From positions 359,632-423,631 of the forward strand of contig NZ_QSOC01000001.1 of the NCBI RefSeq assembly GCF_003466125.1: a DNA stretch of 64,000 bases. The letters are read 5' to 3'. Positions 53,020 to 63,425 of the stretch are shown in pieces; the stretch's first letter is position 1, and the number at the start of each line of letters is the position of its first letter. A program made the translations under genes and the position numbers. This DNA comes from Collinsella sp. TM10-22. GTDB taxonomy: Bacteria > Actinomycetota > Coriobacteriia > Coriobacteriales > Coriobacteriaceae. The notes beneath the pieces are model-generated. The model ran no database searches, had not been told where the DNA came from, and saw nothing but the letters and a program-made list of their open reading frames with translations.

Positions 53020-55491
53020 ATGAAAAAGTACAATGAGCAGTGTCCAACAAACGAAAGGCAAACAATGCGAGTCGAAACAACCGGAGTATGCAGAGGAAAC
53101 TGGAAAATCTACCAGCAGCTTAAGATTGAAGGCATCCATAAAGGCTCCAGCGTAACAGCCCAAGCGGCTACAAACGACAACCGCTGCTTACCTTTATCCC
53201 TCCTAAAATTCCGGGACAATGGTTGTGACTCGAACTCATACGTCCTTGTACTCCCCGATCCCGATGCCCGCACCATCAAAATTGAGTTTTGCGAAATCGG
53301 CCAAGACGGTCGTACCCTGAGCAGCGACTCCCTTTCGCTCAATTGCAAGAACATCAAATGGGAGTCTCGCCTTAACTACAAAATTAAACCTGACATGTGC
53401 AGCAAACTCCGAAACTACGATGACGTTTCAGAGTTTGACATGGCAACGATTGATTTCTGGCAGTGCATCGAAGATTCAAGCGACTATATCCTTAGGTGCA
53501 CGGTGAGAACTCCTTATCGTAGCGACTCGCAAATCAAACTTCGTTGTTTCGATCGAACCCTTAATGAAGTTAATTTGAGCATCGTCAATTTCGGTTCGAA
53601 TGTAACAAGCGTTGGATTTACGTCTGAGAAAAAGCAGCTTGAAACGCAGCTCTCAATTCGAATGCCAAAGGCGTTCGATCGTTACTACTTTATTATTGAC
53701 GATCAAAATCACCCATCATTCAGTGCATTTGACTGCTTAACACCCGATAAGTTAGGCTTGCTTCTTGAGGAGACCAACTTTCTCTTTACCCATGCGCAGT
53801 TTGACCCTGAATACCCCGAATGGTTCACGGAGCATAAGGCAACCATCGGCGCTCTGGAGAAGCAGAGAAAAATCGTCTTCAACAGTGCTCCGAAGTTCAG
53901 CATTATTGTCCCTCTATACAACACACCCATTTCGTTCTTTAACGATATGACCGAATCCGTAAAAAACCAGTCTTATGCAAACTGGGAGCTCATCCTAGTT
54001 AATGCAAGTCCTGACAATCAGGAACTAAAGGTTCACGTTGAGCAGGAGACGGCCCACGACAACAGAATTAAATCAATTAACCTTACCGAGAATAAGGGCA
54101 TTTCCGAAAATACAAACGCCGGCGTTGCCATCGCTTCGGGTGATTTCGTTAGCTTCTTTGACCATGACGATATTCTTGAACCGGACTTGTTGTTCTCATA
54201 TGCCGAGGCAATTGAAAACAATGATGACGTCGATCTTCTATATTGTGATGAAGATAAACTCATGCCTGATGGAAAGCTAGCGCAGCCGTTCTTTAAGCCG
54301 GATTTCAATATCGATCTGCTCAGAAACAATAACTATATCTGCCATATGCTTACCATCCGTAAGTCTCTGCTTGACACTCTAGAACCGAACACGAAAGAGT
54401 TCGATGGAGCGCAGGATCATAATCTGACTCTCCGCGCCGTGGAAAAGGCAAGGAAAGTTCATCATGTTCCAAAGGTTCTATATCACTGGCGCCTAAGCGA
54501 GACCTCCACCGCAGCAAATGCCGATAGCAAGCCGTATGCCACTATCGCAGGTATCAAAGCGGTCCAGAGTCATTTGGACAGGCTTGGGCTCAATGCGAAG
54601 GTCGAACAAGCGCGTCGTCCCTTTACATATAAAGTAACCTACGCTGTGCCAGATTCCCATCCACTCGTGTCAATTATCATTCCAACTAAAGACCACGCCG
54701 ACATTCTGGACAACTGCATTAAGTCAATTGTTGAGAAATCAACGTACGATAATTACGAGCTTGTCATAATCGAAAACAACAGCACAGAAAAGGCGACGTT
54801 CGATTATTACGATAAGTTGCAAGCAAAATATCCTGACATCGTTCGTCTTGTAACTTGGGAACACGAATTCAATTTCTCCAAACTCATGAACTTTGGCGTT
54901 GCTCACGCCAAGGGCGACTATCTCTTGCTATTGAATAACGATACTGAGGTAATTACGCCCAATTGGATTGAGATAATGCTTGGCATCTGTGCACGTGAGG
55001 ATGTTGGCGCAGTTGGTGCAAAACTCTACTATCCCGACAACACCATTCAGCACGCGGGCTTATGCGTCACTGGCGGCGTGGCTGGACATCTTTGCCAAAG
55101 CATGCCAAAGGATAACTGGGGCTACTTTGCACTCAACGATGCGCAACAAGACTTCAGCGCCGTCACTGCAGCTTGCATAATGACCAAGCGTAGCGAATAT
55201 GAGAAAGTCGGAGGTTTCACGGAAGAGCTTCAAGTTGCATTTAATGACGTTGACTTTTGTTTAAAGCTACGCGAGATCAACGACCTGATCGTATACACAC
55301 CCGAAGTCGAGCTCTATCACTACGAGTCGATTTCTAGAGGCGTTGAAAACAATACGGAGAAGCAGATTCGCTTCCACAAAGAGGTCGCATACATGAATTA
55401 TCGCTGGGCTAAGCATTACGTCGAAGGCGATCCCTATATGAATCCAAACTTTACCGTTGGGGAACCTGCGAATCGTTATTATCATTTATAA
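53020..55491 (+). CDS. Two-domain GT2 glycosyltransferase
   Basis: 823 residues. A ~285-residue N-terminal part of mixed beta character without known motifs (perhaps a carbohydrate-binding or tethering module) precedes two GT-A domains. The first (about 292-530) has FSIIVPLYNTPISFFNDM, FFDHDDILEP and LYCDEDKL; the second (about 552-800) has VSIIIPTKDHADILDNCI, LLLNNDTEVITPNWIE and FNDVDFCLKLRE. Enzymes of this layout build rhamnose-rich or other repeating glycans. AT-rich. Start at 53020 has GAGG; a second ATG at 53065 with AAAGG is equally possible. Confidence 0.9.
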   Translation: MKKYNEQCPTNERQTMRVETTGVCRGNWKIYQQLKIEGIHKGSSVTAQAATNDNRCLPLSLLKFRDNGCDSNSYVLVLPDPDARTIKIEFCEIGQDGRTLSSDSLSLNCKNIKWESRLNYKIKPDMCSKLRNYDDVSEFDMATIDFWQCIEDSSDYILRCTVRTPYRSDSQIKLRCFDRTLNEVNLSIVNFGSNVTSVGFTSEKKQLETQLSIRMPKAFDRYYFIIDDQNHPSFSAFDCLTPDKLGLLLEETNFLFTHAQFDPEYPEWFTEHKATIGALEKQRKIVFNSAPKFSIIVPLYNTPISFFNDMTESVKNQSYANWELILVNASPDNQELKVHVEQETAHDNRIKSINLTENKGISENTNAGVAIASGDFVSFFDHDDILEPDLLFSYAEAIENNDDVDLLYCDEDKLMPDGKLAQPFFKPDFNIDLLRNNNYICHMLTIRKSLLDTLEPNTKEFDGAQDHNLTLRAVEKARKVHHVPKVLYHWRLSETSTAANADSKPYATIAGIKAVQSHLDRLGLNAKVEQARRPFTYKVTYAVPDSHPLVSIIIPTKDHADILDNCIKSIVEKSTYDNYELVIIENNSTEKATFDYYDKLQAKYPDIVRLVTWEHEFNFSKLMNFGVAHAKGDYLLLLNNDTEVITPNWIEIMLGICAREDVGAVGAKLYYPDNTIQHAGLCVTGGVAGHLCQSMPKDNWGYFALNDAQQDFSAVTAACIMTKRSEYEKVGGFTEELQVAFNDVDFCLKLREINDLIVYTPEVELYHYESISRGVENNTEKQIRFHKEVAYMNYRWAKHYVEGDPYMNPNFTVGEPANRYYHL

Positions 55492-55548
55492 GAAGTTGAC
55501 GTTTCTTCTCTTATTCAATCACGGCAAATTAGCGTGTGTCTAAGCTAG

Positions 55549-55585
55549 ATAGGGGAATCGAGGATTAACCCTCGATTCCCCTATT
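55549..55585. terminator. Bidirectional terminator-like hairpin
   Basis: ATAGGGGAATCGAGG and CCTCGATTCCCCTAT pair over 15 bases between the convergent glycosyltransferase and cell-wall-binding gene. Confidence 0.75.
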
Positions 55586-55623
55586 GTGATAAGTTGTCCT
55601 CTACTCGACAGTCAGAGAGCATC

Positions 55624-57471
55624 TTATTCTAATGGCGTATTTAAAACCCAGCCCCACAGAGGCGTAGCGGTAGTGTGGTAGTAGTTCAGCCACCAGGCCA
55701 GTGACGTCGTCCTAATGTAGCCGATGTTATCCATTACCATACCGTTACCGACGTAAATAGCAATGTGTCCCCAGCGAGCCCCCGCATTAGTATGCGTATG
55801 AGTAGGGACCGCAACTATCATTCCAACCTTAAGCTGCGATATATCTCGACTATGACACCAATTCCAAAACATGTCGCATGCGTCACCGTTGGGATAAGAC
55901 CCTAGCACGGGGTAAAAAACCTCGCTAACCCACTCCGAGCACAACCCCACTCCAGGAGAAGGAACGTTGTAGCAGCGGCTAACAATTTGAGACTGAAAGG
56001 AAGTACAGGCAGAACGCTCGGGGTCTACCCAAGCACCGGCAGCATTAAAGAAATACTCGCCATTATCGATACTGTTCCAGCCAGTTGCCATTTGACCTGA
56101 CGACATAAGGTAATACCATAGCCCGTCATCATCGCGGAACCAGCCTGTATTCATAACGCCAGATTCGTTATCGAGGTGATACCACTTCCCGCCAATTAAT
56201 TGCCAACCGCGCTGTAGCACCCCGTCTGGATCCGTGTAAAACCACGTCTGAGCAGCGGAGGACCAATACCAGCCTACCATGGGCTTTCCTTCGGCGTCGT
56301 TGAGCTTAATTGCGCCCACGCTGTCCTTGACACCCTTTAACGCAATTGCACCACTGCTGCACGCATAATATGCGTTTCCATCTTGCGAGAAGACCCAGGC
56401 GTTGCACTCTAATGCGCCGCCACTATCCGAATCCAAATAGTACCAATTACCATTTACAGACTGAAATCCTTCGAGCATGGCGCCATTATTATTGGAATCA
56501 AGCAAATACCAGCTAGAATCAAAGTAAAACCATCCTGTGCGAATCGCTCCAGAGCCATTGGCGCAATACCATGTCCCATCGTCAACAAACCAACCAGTGT
56601 TCATGGATCCAGATTGAGAAAAATGATACAAACTGCCGTTTACAAGTTTAAAGCCCGTAGCCATTGATCCGGAAGGCTCAAGCCAATACCAAGTATTGCC
56701 AAGGAGCAGCCAGCCTGTATGCATAGCACCCGAACCGTCCAAATAGTACCAGTTATGATTGTCTAAAACCCAACCGGTCTTCATTGAACCTGATGTTTCG
56801 TCAAGGAAGAACCAATGACCGCCGATGGCAGCCCATCCCTTCAAATGCGCACAGGATTCAGAGAATAAGTGCCATCCATCACTCAGGTATCTCCAGCCAG
56901 TAGCTGCGTAGCCTTCGGAATCAAAATAATATTCGGCTCCCCCAATAGTCAGAAAACAGTTTGACGGCCAGCCACCGGCCTCATATCTCCACCACCATTT
57001 ACCGTTTTCGCAGACCCAAGAACCAGGAAGGGCGATTTTGTTATCAGAAGAGCGAACAATCTGGAACGACAGCCGGGTGGTAGCGCCAGCGTAGTCCCCT
57101 AGCCCATTTACAGCTATATCAGCACAGCCAGGTGCAACATTATTCGCATAAAAGACTTCATAATCAGTCCCACATGTAAGCTTTAAACCGCTATCAGCAA
57201 AAACCGACACACTCGGAGTAATCGCATCACCAGTGTATTCATATGTCGACAAATCGATAGACGCTGTGAAGTTAACCGAATCAGAAGGTAACCGATCACC
57301 ATCCGATGGCCCAACTGGGCCCTGTACCGATTAATCTGTAGAATCATCAGCGCCTAGAACCGCACAATCTTCGGGTAATGAAAAAGCAATCGTGGGGCAT
57401 AAAAGAGGCGTGAAGCAAATTGATGCAAGGCAGACCACACCGATAAAACTCAAATAACAATTTCTCATCAT
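55624..57471 (-). pseudogene. Secreted choline-binding-repeat protein with C-terminal CHAP/NlpC-like domain, interrupted by an in-frame stop
   Basis: From ATG 57471 the frame gives a signal peptide (MMRNCYLSFIGVVCLASICF, then TPLLCPTIAFS) and stops at TAA 57331-57333; the same frame then stays open to 55624. Without that codon the protein would have ~614 residues: signal peptide, a short linker, an Ig-like module (YTGDAITPSVSVFADSGLKL), about 15 aromatic cell-wall-binding repeats (GWVLDNHNWYYLDGSGAMHT type) and a C-terminal domain with CSEWVSEVFYP and WGHIAIYVGNGMVMDN, resembling CHAP or NlpC/P60 amidases. The downstream part alone has no signal peptide or good start. Either a recent nonsense mutation, a read-through case or a sequence error. 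Confidence 0.8.
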
Positions 57472-57583
57472 TACACTTTTCCCATTAAATCAAATTAGCC
57501 TTTGATAGACCAGGCCTGCTCAACCCCGAGACGAAGTCCCCCAACTACAAGAAATTACCAAAGCAACTGCACGCGAGATGAAT

Positions 57584-59122
57584 CTACAAACAGGAGGCGA
57601 CGCTAATAAAGCGAATAAGATATAGGCAGTTCATAGCACAGACGCCAAGAGTAACAACGGAAATGGAAGAAGAGTTGAACCTAAATAATCGAGTTCTTAG
57701 TCCAAACAATAAGGCTGGTAAAGCTGGAAGAAAATAGCGCCCCTGAACACCTTGTATTACATTTTCATAATTGAAAGTCCATGCCAACCACATCGACGCA
57801 ATGGAACCGAGTGCAGCCAAAAGGAAAGCAAAAATGAAAAGAAAGGATACTGGAGTAGCAAGAAACGAAGGTTCATCACTAGAGTCAAGGCAGCAAATAA
57901 ACCCAAAAAACAAATAAGGAATCATATAGAATGCAGGGAAACGCAAGTTCTCTTGAAGCCATCCAAGAGAATAGCCCAAGGTCGTTTCCCAATAGAAATC
58001 GCCTAGAGAGTCGAGAGTTCTACATAAAACAAGGAAACTATTCTTTGGATGCAGCAAAATATCGCTGAGCGAATATAACTGCCCCGCTTCATGGCCCCGA
58101 GAGGAATCTGAAGGCTGAGAGACCAAGCTGCTCATCGATGCCAAACGTAAGGCCAATACAGAAACAACAACGCAAAAGATCAACATGAACTTGCTAAAAC
58201 GCCCGGTCTTCTCATCAAGGAACTGCGAAAGAGGGACAAACAATCCAAGTAAAATCAACCCTGAATAGATAACCTTGCACGGAGCCAAAAGAACCGAAAT
58301 GATTAAATATATAATGATTTCTCTATTGCCTATCGACCGCTGTTCGCCAAAATAACCGCGCATCAAGCATGCGAATAACAAAAGTGAATAAGCGATGATT
58401 CCAGAATCATAGGAATATGAAGCGGCTAAATGAAGCGTCATGGGCAACAATGAAACGAATACAATGACCGATTTGCCTTTAGGTGCAATTCGATATGCCT
58501 GGAAAGCGCAGAAGCAAAAAAAGAGAGCCGAACCAATTCGACCCATATAGAACGCGGGGTAAGCTCCAAGCCCAAAGAACAACCCTATCTGCAAACCAAT
58601 AATAGAACCTAGTTTTGCAGTAACATTCTCGCTGCCGACACTAAAAGAAAATTCACTGAAAGGAATCAGCTGTCCATTTCCGAATAGTGAAAAACCATCA
58701 ATAACAGAATCAAATGAAGCTGAATTAATTGCATCGCCCGGTTGGCGGCTATTGTACAGCGCGTAATCAATATCTCGTACCAGAAAAGCACCGTTTTTCA
58801 CATGAGCATTAAATGGAAGGCTATCAACCAACCAATAAGTCGAAAAATAATGATGACCCTCATCGGGCGCGGTGAACGGAGGGAAAATTAAGCAAAATAT
58901 GATTAAAAATGATATGAGCAGCGCCAAGAATACCCACTCACTTTTAAGGCAATCCTTTTCACTAGCAAATACGCTGCCGAGTGCGAGAATTATAATTAAC
59001 GAAATCGCAATTGTAAGCAGAACAAGCAATCTAGGATTATTTAAATACCAAAATACGGAATAGACTGCAAATAAGCCGGCAAAAGTAAGAAAAGCAGGTT
59101 TATATCTTACAAAACTCGTCAT
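57584..59122 (-). CDS. DUF2142-type polytopic membrane protein
   Basis: 512 residues with ~11-12 membrane segments. The DUF2142 signature lies in the first outer loop, FPPFTAPDEGHHYFSTYWLV, and the late VIQGVQGRYFLPALPALLFG is also typical. The family resembles lipid-linked-sugar glycosyltransferases of the GT-C type, with the acidic DE of the first loop as likely catalytic residues. ATG at 59122 with AAGGA seven bases ahead is preferred over a TTG seven codons upstream. AT-rich. Confidence 0.85.
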   Translation of the reverse strand: MTSFVRYKPAFLTFAGLFAVYSVFWYLNNPRLLVLLTIAISLIIILALGSVFASEKDCLKSEWVFLALLISFLIIFCLIFPPFTAPDEGHHYFSTYWLVDSLPFNAHVKNGAFLVRDIDYALYNSRQPGDAINSASFDSVIDGFSLFGNGQLIPFSEFSFSVGSENVTAKLGSIIGLQIGLFFGLGAYPAFYMGRIGSALFFCFCAFQAYRIAPKGKSVIVFVSLLPMTLHLAASYSYDSGIIAYSLLLFACLMRGYFGEQRSIGNREIIIYLIISVLLAPCKVIYSGLILLGLFVPLSQFLDEKTGRFSKFMLIFCVVVSVLALRLASMSSLVSQPSDSSRGHEAGQLYSLSDILLHPKNSFLVLCRTLDSLGDFYWETTLGYSLGWLQENLRFPAFYMIPYLFFGFICCLDSSDEPSFLATPVSFLFIFAFLLAALGSIASMWLAWTFNYENVIQGVQGRYFLPALPALLFGLRTRLFRFNSSSISVVTLGVCAMNCLYLIRFISVASCL

Positions 59123-59277
59123 GCTGGAATCCTTAAATTTCAAAACTCACATGAGCGCAACTAAATGTAATGGTAGTAAGTATATCAACAAGCTATTTAA
59201 TATCTCAGAGGTTAAGTCGATAATATCGATGCAAGCATAGCGCCGTAGCATCCGACTTCGAAGGCTAATAGCCGAAT

Positions 59278-59337
59278 TCAGTCATACACGATGCGCTCGT
59301 CGACCGACTCAGAGGAGAAGTCCAACACGGAGACGTT
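59278..59337 (-). pseudogene. Possible 3' remnant of a displaced gene
   Basis: Directly behind the stop of the next glycosyltransferase, in another frame, 60 bases read NVSVLDFSSESVDERIVYD followed by TGA. The stretch is more GC-rich than its surroundings and coding-like, as if the C-terminal end of a replaced gene were left at a recombination joint. Otherwise 59123-59277 holds nothing I recognise. Confidence 0.35.
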
Positions 59338-60130
59338 AAAGAGTGTTGCTATTCATGCTGACTGAATATAGTCGATGAATTACTTTCGCAACCTTTTTAG
59401 GCCAAAATTTTTCAAGCATAGCAAGGTCTTCAGAGCTCCGTGTATTATCTTGGATCAAGGAAGTCGTCTCAGATTCTTTGTGAATTCGATGATGCATGAG
59501 AATCTCGGGAGAATAAACAAAAGAACCTTCAAGTCGCGAAAATCTCTCCCACGCTTCCCAGTCCAAGTCACACTTCATCTCACTCGAAAACAAAGGTGTC
59601 TCGAGATTAGGCATAACATATGTGACCGAAGGGCAACAAATCGCAGATCCAAACCGCAAAGCCCGACGCTTATCTCTGACTATAGATGAATTACCGACTC
59701 GAGCGAATTTTCTTAGTATTAGTCTTTTCACTTTAAGAATCGAGATGTCATCGACATACTCCCCATTACGAATCTCCCCATAATTTGAAAAGAAGATCAG
59801 AGGATGTTTGGAGGCGTTCACAGAGCGAAGCATTTCAATTGAATAATTAGGGGAATACAGATCATCTTGATGAGCAATGGTGACCAATGGAGTTTGTACA
59901 TGGGAAATTGCACAATTCCAGTCATGGCCAATCCCCGGCATCCCATTGTTAATAGATACAGGCAAGTTATAGCTAGAAGCAACCTGCTCAATATGCTTAT
60001 TCGGAGTAGAAGTTGAGATAAGGATCCTACTGGCTTGTTGCTGGTTCATTAAAGACGATATACAGTCGCTCAAATACGGTGATTCGCCATAGGCGCAAAC
60101 TACGAATGTATGATCATTACACGTAAACAT
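59336..60130 (-). CDS. GT2-family glycosyltransferase
   Basis: 264 residues with a GT-A pattern: FVVCAYGESPYLSDCISSLM, then GIGHDWNCAISHVQTPLVTI and AHQDDLYSPNYSIEML with the DxD-like HQDD, and a late MKCDLDWEAWERFSRLEGSF acceptor-side motif. Many family members with HQDD-type motifs act in capsule or exopolysaccharide assembly. Ribosome binding site weak. AT-rich. It follows the DUF2304 gene after four bases. Confidence 0.82.
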   Translation of the reverse strand: MFTCNDHTFVVCAYGESPYLSDCISSLMNQQQASRILISTSTPNKHIEQVASSYNLPVSINNGMPGIGHDWNCAISHVQTPLVTIAHQDDLYSPNYSIEMLRSVNASKHPLIFFSNYGEIRNGEYVDDISILKVKRLILRKFARVGNSSIVRDKRRALRFGSAICCPSVTYVMPNLETPLFSSEMKCDLDWEAWERFSRLEGSFVYSPEILMHHRIHKESETTSLIQDNTRSSEDLAMLEKFWPKKVAKVIHRLYSVSMNSNTL

Positions 60131-60134
60131 AGAA

Positions 60135-60488
60135 CTACTTATCCCTCAGAATGCTCTCGATATCCTTTTCAAGCAATGCAACTCGTTGAGTTAAGTTCTT
60201 AATCGCATCGGCCTGTTTGCTGGCAATTAAACTAAGTGAAAGCATGATTAAGATTACAAAGACAAACCCCAGAACAAATATAAAGTTCGAAGGAGTTGCA
60301 AAACCCATCGCCGACGATAAGAAGCAAAGAGGCTGTGGAAACAATGCAGACAAGAGCAGAACCAGCACCAACGCCAGCCACAGAAGAGAGTATTTAAGCT
60401 GAAGCCTACCGCTCACGATAAGTCTAACAACGTATGCAACGAGTAAAATGCATGCAGCTGCAACGGAAACTCGAAGAGTTAGTGGCAC
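60135..60488 (-). CDS. DUF2304 membrane protein
   Basis: 117 residues with three hydrophobic segments (VSVAAACILLVAYVVRLIV, SLLWLALVLVLLLSALFP, FIFVLGFVFVILIMLSLSLI) and a C-terminal coiled coil (IKNLTQRVALLEKDIESIL), the standard DUF2304 layout. Family members are regularly found next to polyprenyl-phosphate glycosyltransferases, as here, and may assist them. GTG at 60488 with GAGGTG ahead; a longer frame overlaps the upstream gene. Confidence 0.85.
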   Translation of the reverse strand: MPLTLRVSVAAACILLVAYVVRLIVSGRLQLKYSLLWLALVLVLLLSALFPQPLCFLSSAMGFATPSNFIFVLGFVFVILIMLSLSLIASKQADAIKNLTQRVALLEKDIESILRDK

Positions 60489-60489
60489 T

Positions 60490-61194
60490 TTAACACCTCG
60501 TTTTTGAACAGGCAGAAATAATAATTGCAAGAGTAACCTTAATCATATAATAGGCACTCGAAAAGCCCGAAATTGATGAAGCGCCTCCCTGACGCTCTTT
60601 CATGACAACGGGAACCTCAGACACAGACAGGCCCTGACTAAGCACTGAAACAATCGAATCAGGCTCGGGGTAATCAACAGGATAGTTCTTGCAGAAATAA
60701 TCGATTGCCTTCGGCCCACAGGCTCTAAACCCAGATGTTGGGTCCGCTATGTACTTCCCCGTACATATTTTAATCACCTTGGTAAGCCACGTAATGCCCA
60801 CTCGGCGCAAAAAAGTAGATTGAAATCCCCCGGTCCGTTCGAGGAACCTAGAACCGATCACCAAGTCATAGCCAGCGTCAATCTGCTCAACCATTTGAGA
60901 AATATAAGATGGGTCATGCTGCCCATCGCCATCGACCTGGACGTCAATGTCGTACCCATATTTTTTTGCGTACTTATGGCCGGCTTGAACAGCTCCACCG
61001 ATACCAAGATTCTGAGGAAGATCAAGTACATTGAGGTGGTTGACGCGACAGACCTCAAGCGTGTTATCGGTTGAACCATCATTGACCACGACATAATCAT
61101 ATCCTGCATCAATTACAGCTTCAACTGATGCCCGAATAGATTCTGCCTCATTATATGCAGGTACAATAACTAGTACCCTATTGGGATTATTCAT
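60490..61194 (-). CDS. Polyprenyl-phosphate-type GT2 glycosyltransferase
   Basis: 234 residues, DPM1-like, without membrane helices of its own. RVLVIVPAYNEAESIRASVE, VVNDGSTDNTLEVCR, VQVDGDGQHDPSYISQMVEQ (DxD) and ADPTSGFRACGPKAIDYFC are the family marks. It probably loads a sugar onto undecaprenyl phosphate for a GT-C enzyme such as the DUF2142 protein nearby. The DUF2304 gene starts one base after its stop. Confidence 0.9.
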   Translation of the reverse strand: MNNPNRVLVIVPAYNEAESIRASVEAVIDAGYDYVVVNDGSTDNTLEVCRVNHLNVLDLPQNLGIGGAVQAGHKYAKKYGYDIDVQVDGDGQHDPSYISQMVEQIDAGYDLVIGSRFLERTGGFQSTFLRRVGITWLTKVIKICTGKYIADPTSGFRACGPKAIDYFCKNYPVDYPEPDSIVSVLSQGLSVSEVPVVMKERQGGASSISGFSSAYYMIKVTLAIIISACSKTRC

Positions 61195-61376
61195 GAACCA
61201 CCTTTCAATGATAACCCGGTGTCCTTAGCTAAAACTAAACATAGCACCAACAAGATGAGCTACACATTAGGCAGAGAACCAACACCAGAGGCAACACAGT
61301 ATCCACAACGGTTTTCAGAACCATATAAACAGTAGTACCATTATTATTCAATTCATCAGAGATGCTTAGGACAATA

Positions 61377-62432
61377 ATGCAAAAAGGGTTAACGTCAGCT
61401 CCATTGTCAACCATAGCCGTCGGGCATGAGAATAATCTAGCGCTTATCCGACTCATCTGTGCTTTTGGAGTCATTGTGAGTCATTCCTATGCCTTGATTG
61501 GGGGCATCAATCATAGTGAAAAGGATTTATTAAGTACCATAACGTCGGATAGCTTAGGCTACGGCGCATTCGCTGTTGGAGTTTTCTTTTTATTTGGTGG
61601 CTACCTCATTGCAGGAAGTGCCGAAAGAAGCAAGACTTTTACATCATTTATAAAGAAGCGTATTTTGCGAATCATTCCTGAGCTTGCTTTCCTAGTTCTG
61701 ATGCTTGCATTTGTGATTGGACCGTTGGCTTCTTCCCTGCCACCCGCACAGTATTTCACAAACCCATCCTTACCAGTTTTTTTATTAAATATCGCATTAA
61801 TTCCCGTACACAGTCTTCCTGGGCTATTTAATTCCAACCCATATCCCAATGTTGTTGACGGATCTCTATGGACCCTTCCAGTGGAATTCTCTTGCTATCT
61901 GCTTGTGTTCTTATCCTTTAAATTAACCCACTTTGATAGAAACAAATACCTCAAACTGAGCGCGCCGATTGCATTACTTGTCTTGATCTATTTCATTATT
62001 TTATATCCGTATCAGATTAGCGTGGTTAGACCGGTGCTTTTGTACTGGATAGGCACGACCGCTTATGTTTTTAAGGATTCCATTCACATACCGAAACCAC
62101 TCGCGTTGGGCTCATTTTTCGTCTTTTGCATTTCGCTGCCAATAGGATGGTCTGATGCGACAATGCTAGCCTGTTTCCCAATCTTTATGGCATGGCTCGC
62201 TTTTTCAGTGAAAGCATCAAAAGCCTCCCTACTGCTAAACAAACTCGAATTGTCTTATGGCGTATATCTCTGGGGCTGGCCAGCAGGGCAATTGGTAGTG
62301 CTCTTACATCCAAACATCAGCGTTGAAGTTCTTGCATTAACTACAATAATCTTTTCATTAATCATGGGATTCATGGGACAAATACTGGCGAGCCGCCTTG
62401 TTAATACAATTCAAAGAAAGCAAGCCAACTAA
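61377..62432 (+). CDS. Membrane O-acyltransferase (acyltransferase 3 family)
   Basis: 351 residues with ~10 membrane segments. NNLALIRLICAFGVIVSHSY with the catalytic His, GVFFLFGGYLIAGSAERSKT, FIKKRILRIIPELAFLVL and DGSLWTLPVEFSCYLLVF identify the OafA-like branch, which O-acetylates surface polysaccharides. The ATG at 61377 has AGGA five bases ahead; an ATG five codons upstream lacks a binding site. The 182-base gap before it is divergent regulatory space with no gene. Confidence 0.88.
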   Translation: MQKGLTSAPLSTIAVGHENNLALIRLICAFGVIVSHSYALIGGINHSEKDLLSTITSDSLGYGAFAVGVFFLFGGYLIAGSAERSKTFTSFIKKRILRIIPELAFLVLMLAFVIGPLASSLPPAQYFTNPSLPVFLLNIALIPVHSLPGLFNSNPYPNVVDGSLWTLPVEFSCYLLVFLSFKLTHFDRNKYLKLSAPIALLVLIYFIILYPYQISVVRPVLLYWIGTTAYVFKDSIHIPKPLALGSFFVFCISLPIGWSDATMLACFPIFMAWLAFSVKASKASLLLNKLELSYGVYLWGWPAGQLVVLLHPNISVEVLALTTIIFSLIMGFMGQILASRLVNTIQRKQAN

Positions 62433-62475
62433 TCGCCCGTTTGAATGCTAGTCAATCAACAATGGAAGAGGACAG

Positions 62476-63408
62476 ATGAAAGCCATTGCCGATGCTGAAA
62501 AACAGCGACTTATAAAGCAAATCATTCGCGAAGGTTTGCTGCCCAACATCGCCCTTTCCCTTATAGCAACGGGACTGAGCGATAAAGGATTGGAGATCGC
62601 CCAGCTAACCCTCTACAACCGAATGATTCATAAATTTCGGAGACAAATTTTGCCTAACATTGAACAAGTTAAAGCGAACGTGGAGAAACGTTTTGCAACG
62701 TCTACCGTTAAACAGTCAGATACGATATGGGTTTTGTGGTTCCAAGGAATTGAAAATGCGCCTGAAGTCGTAAAAAAATGTTACGAATCTCTATTGAAAT
62801 ATTGCCCCCAGAAAAAGATCGTTCTCTTATCTGAAGAAAATCTAAATAACTACATTTCATTGCCAAAATACGTAGAAGATAAATATCAACAGGGCATTAT
62901 CTCAAGGACGCACTATTCGGATATTGTTCGCACAAATCTCCTTACAACCTATGGCGGAACGTGGATTGATTCGACCGTATTACTTACTGCACAACCAGAT
63001 TCATTTTATTTTGATTCAGACCTCTTTTTGTTTCAGACACTGTCGCCGGGAAGCAGCGGGCAAGCAATTCCTTTTTCAAGCTGGTTTATTACGGCACAAA
63101 AACCCAACCGTATTCTTTTAATGACAGAGGAGCTTCTCTATCAATACTGGAAAAACAATAACCGACTCATGGACTACTTCACTTATCACTATTTTTTGAA
63201 AATCGCATCCGAATACTACCCTGACGAGTATTCATTGATTCCACCGGTATCCAACGAGACACCGCAATTGCTCCTTAATAGGCTTGACAATCCTTATTCG
63301 GAACCGCAATGGGAGTTCATTAAATCCCAATCCCCTATCCATAAGGTGACTTATAAAAACACTCCGCTAAATAAAGGCACCTATTATCAAGCCATTTTTA
63401 AGAACTAA
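62476..63408 (+). CDS. Capsular polysaccharide synthesis protein (GT32-like)
   Basis: 310 residues. The segment IWVLWFQGIENAPEVVKKCY, then ISRTHYSDIVRTNLLTTYGG and TWIDSTVLLT carries the DxD-type site of the capsular polysaccharide synthesis family (PF05704, related to GT32 mannosyl/galactosyltransferases). A helical ~70-residue N-terminus precedes it. AGAGGACAG lies ahead of the ATG. AT-rich. It follows the acyltransferase after 43 bases, probably co-transcribed. Confidence 0.85.
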   Translation: MKAIADAEKQRLIKQIIREGLLPNIALSLIATGLSDKGLEIAQLTLYNRMIHKFRRQILPNIEQVKANVEKRFATSTVKQSDTIWVLWFQGIENAPEVVKKCYESLLKYCPQKKIVLLSEENLNNYISLPKYVEDKYQQGIISRTHYSDIVRTNLLTTYGGTWIDSTVLLTAQPDSFYFDSDLFLFQTLSPGSSGQAIPFSSWFITAQKPNRILLMTEELLYQYWKNNNRLMDYFTYHYFLKIASEYYPDEYSLIPPVSNETPQLLLNRLDNPYSEPQWEFIKSQSPIHKVTYKNTPLNKGTYYQAIFKN

Positions 63409-63425
63409 ACAGTGTCAGATAATTA

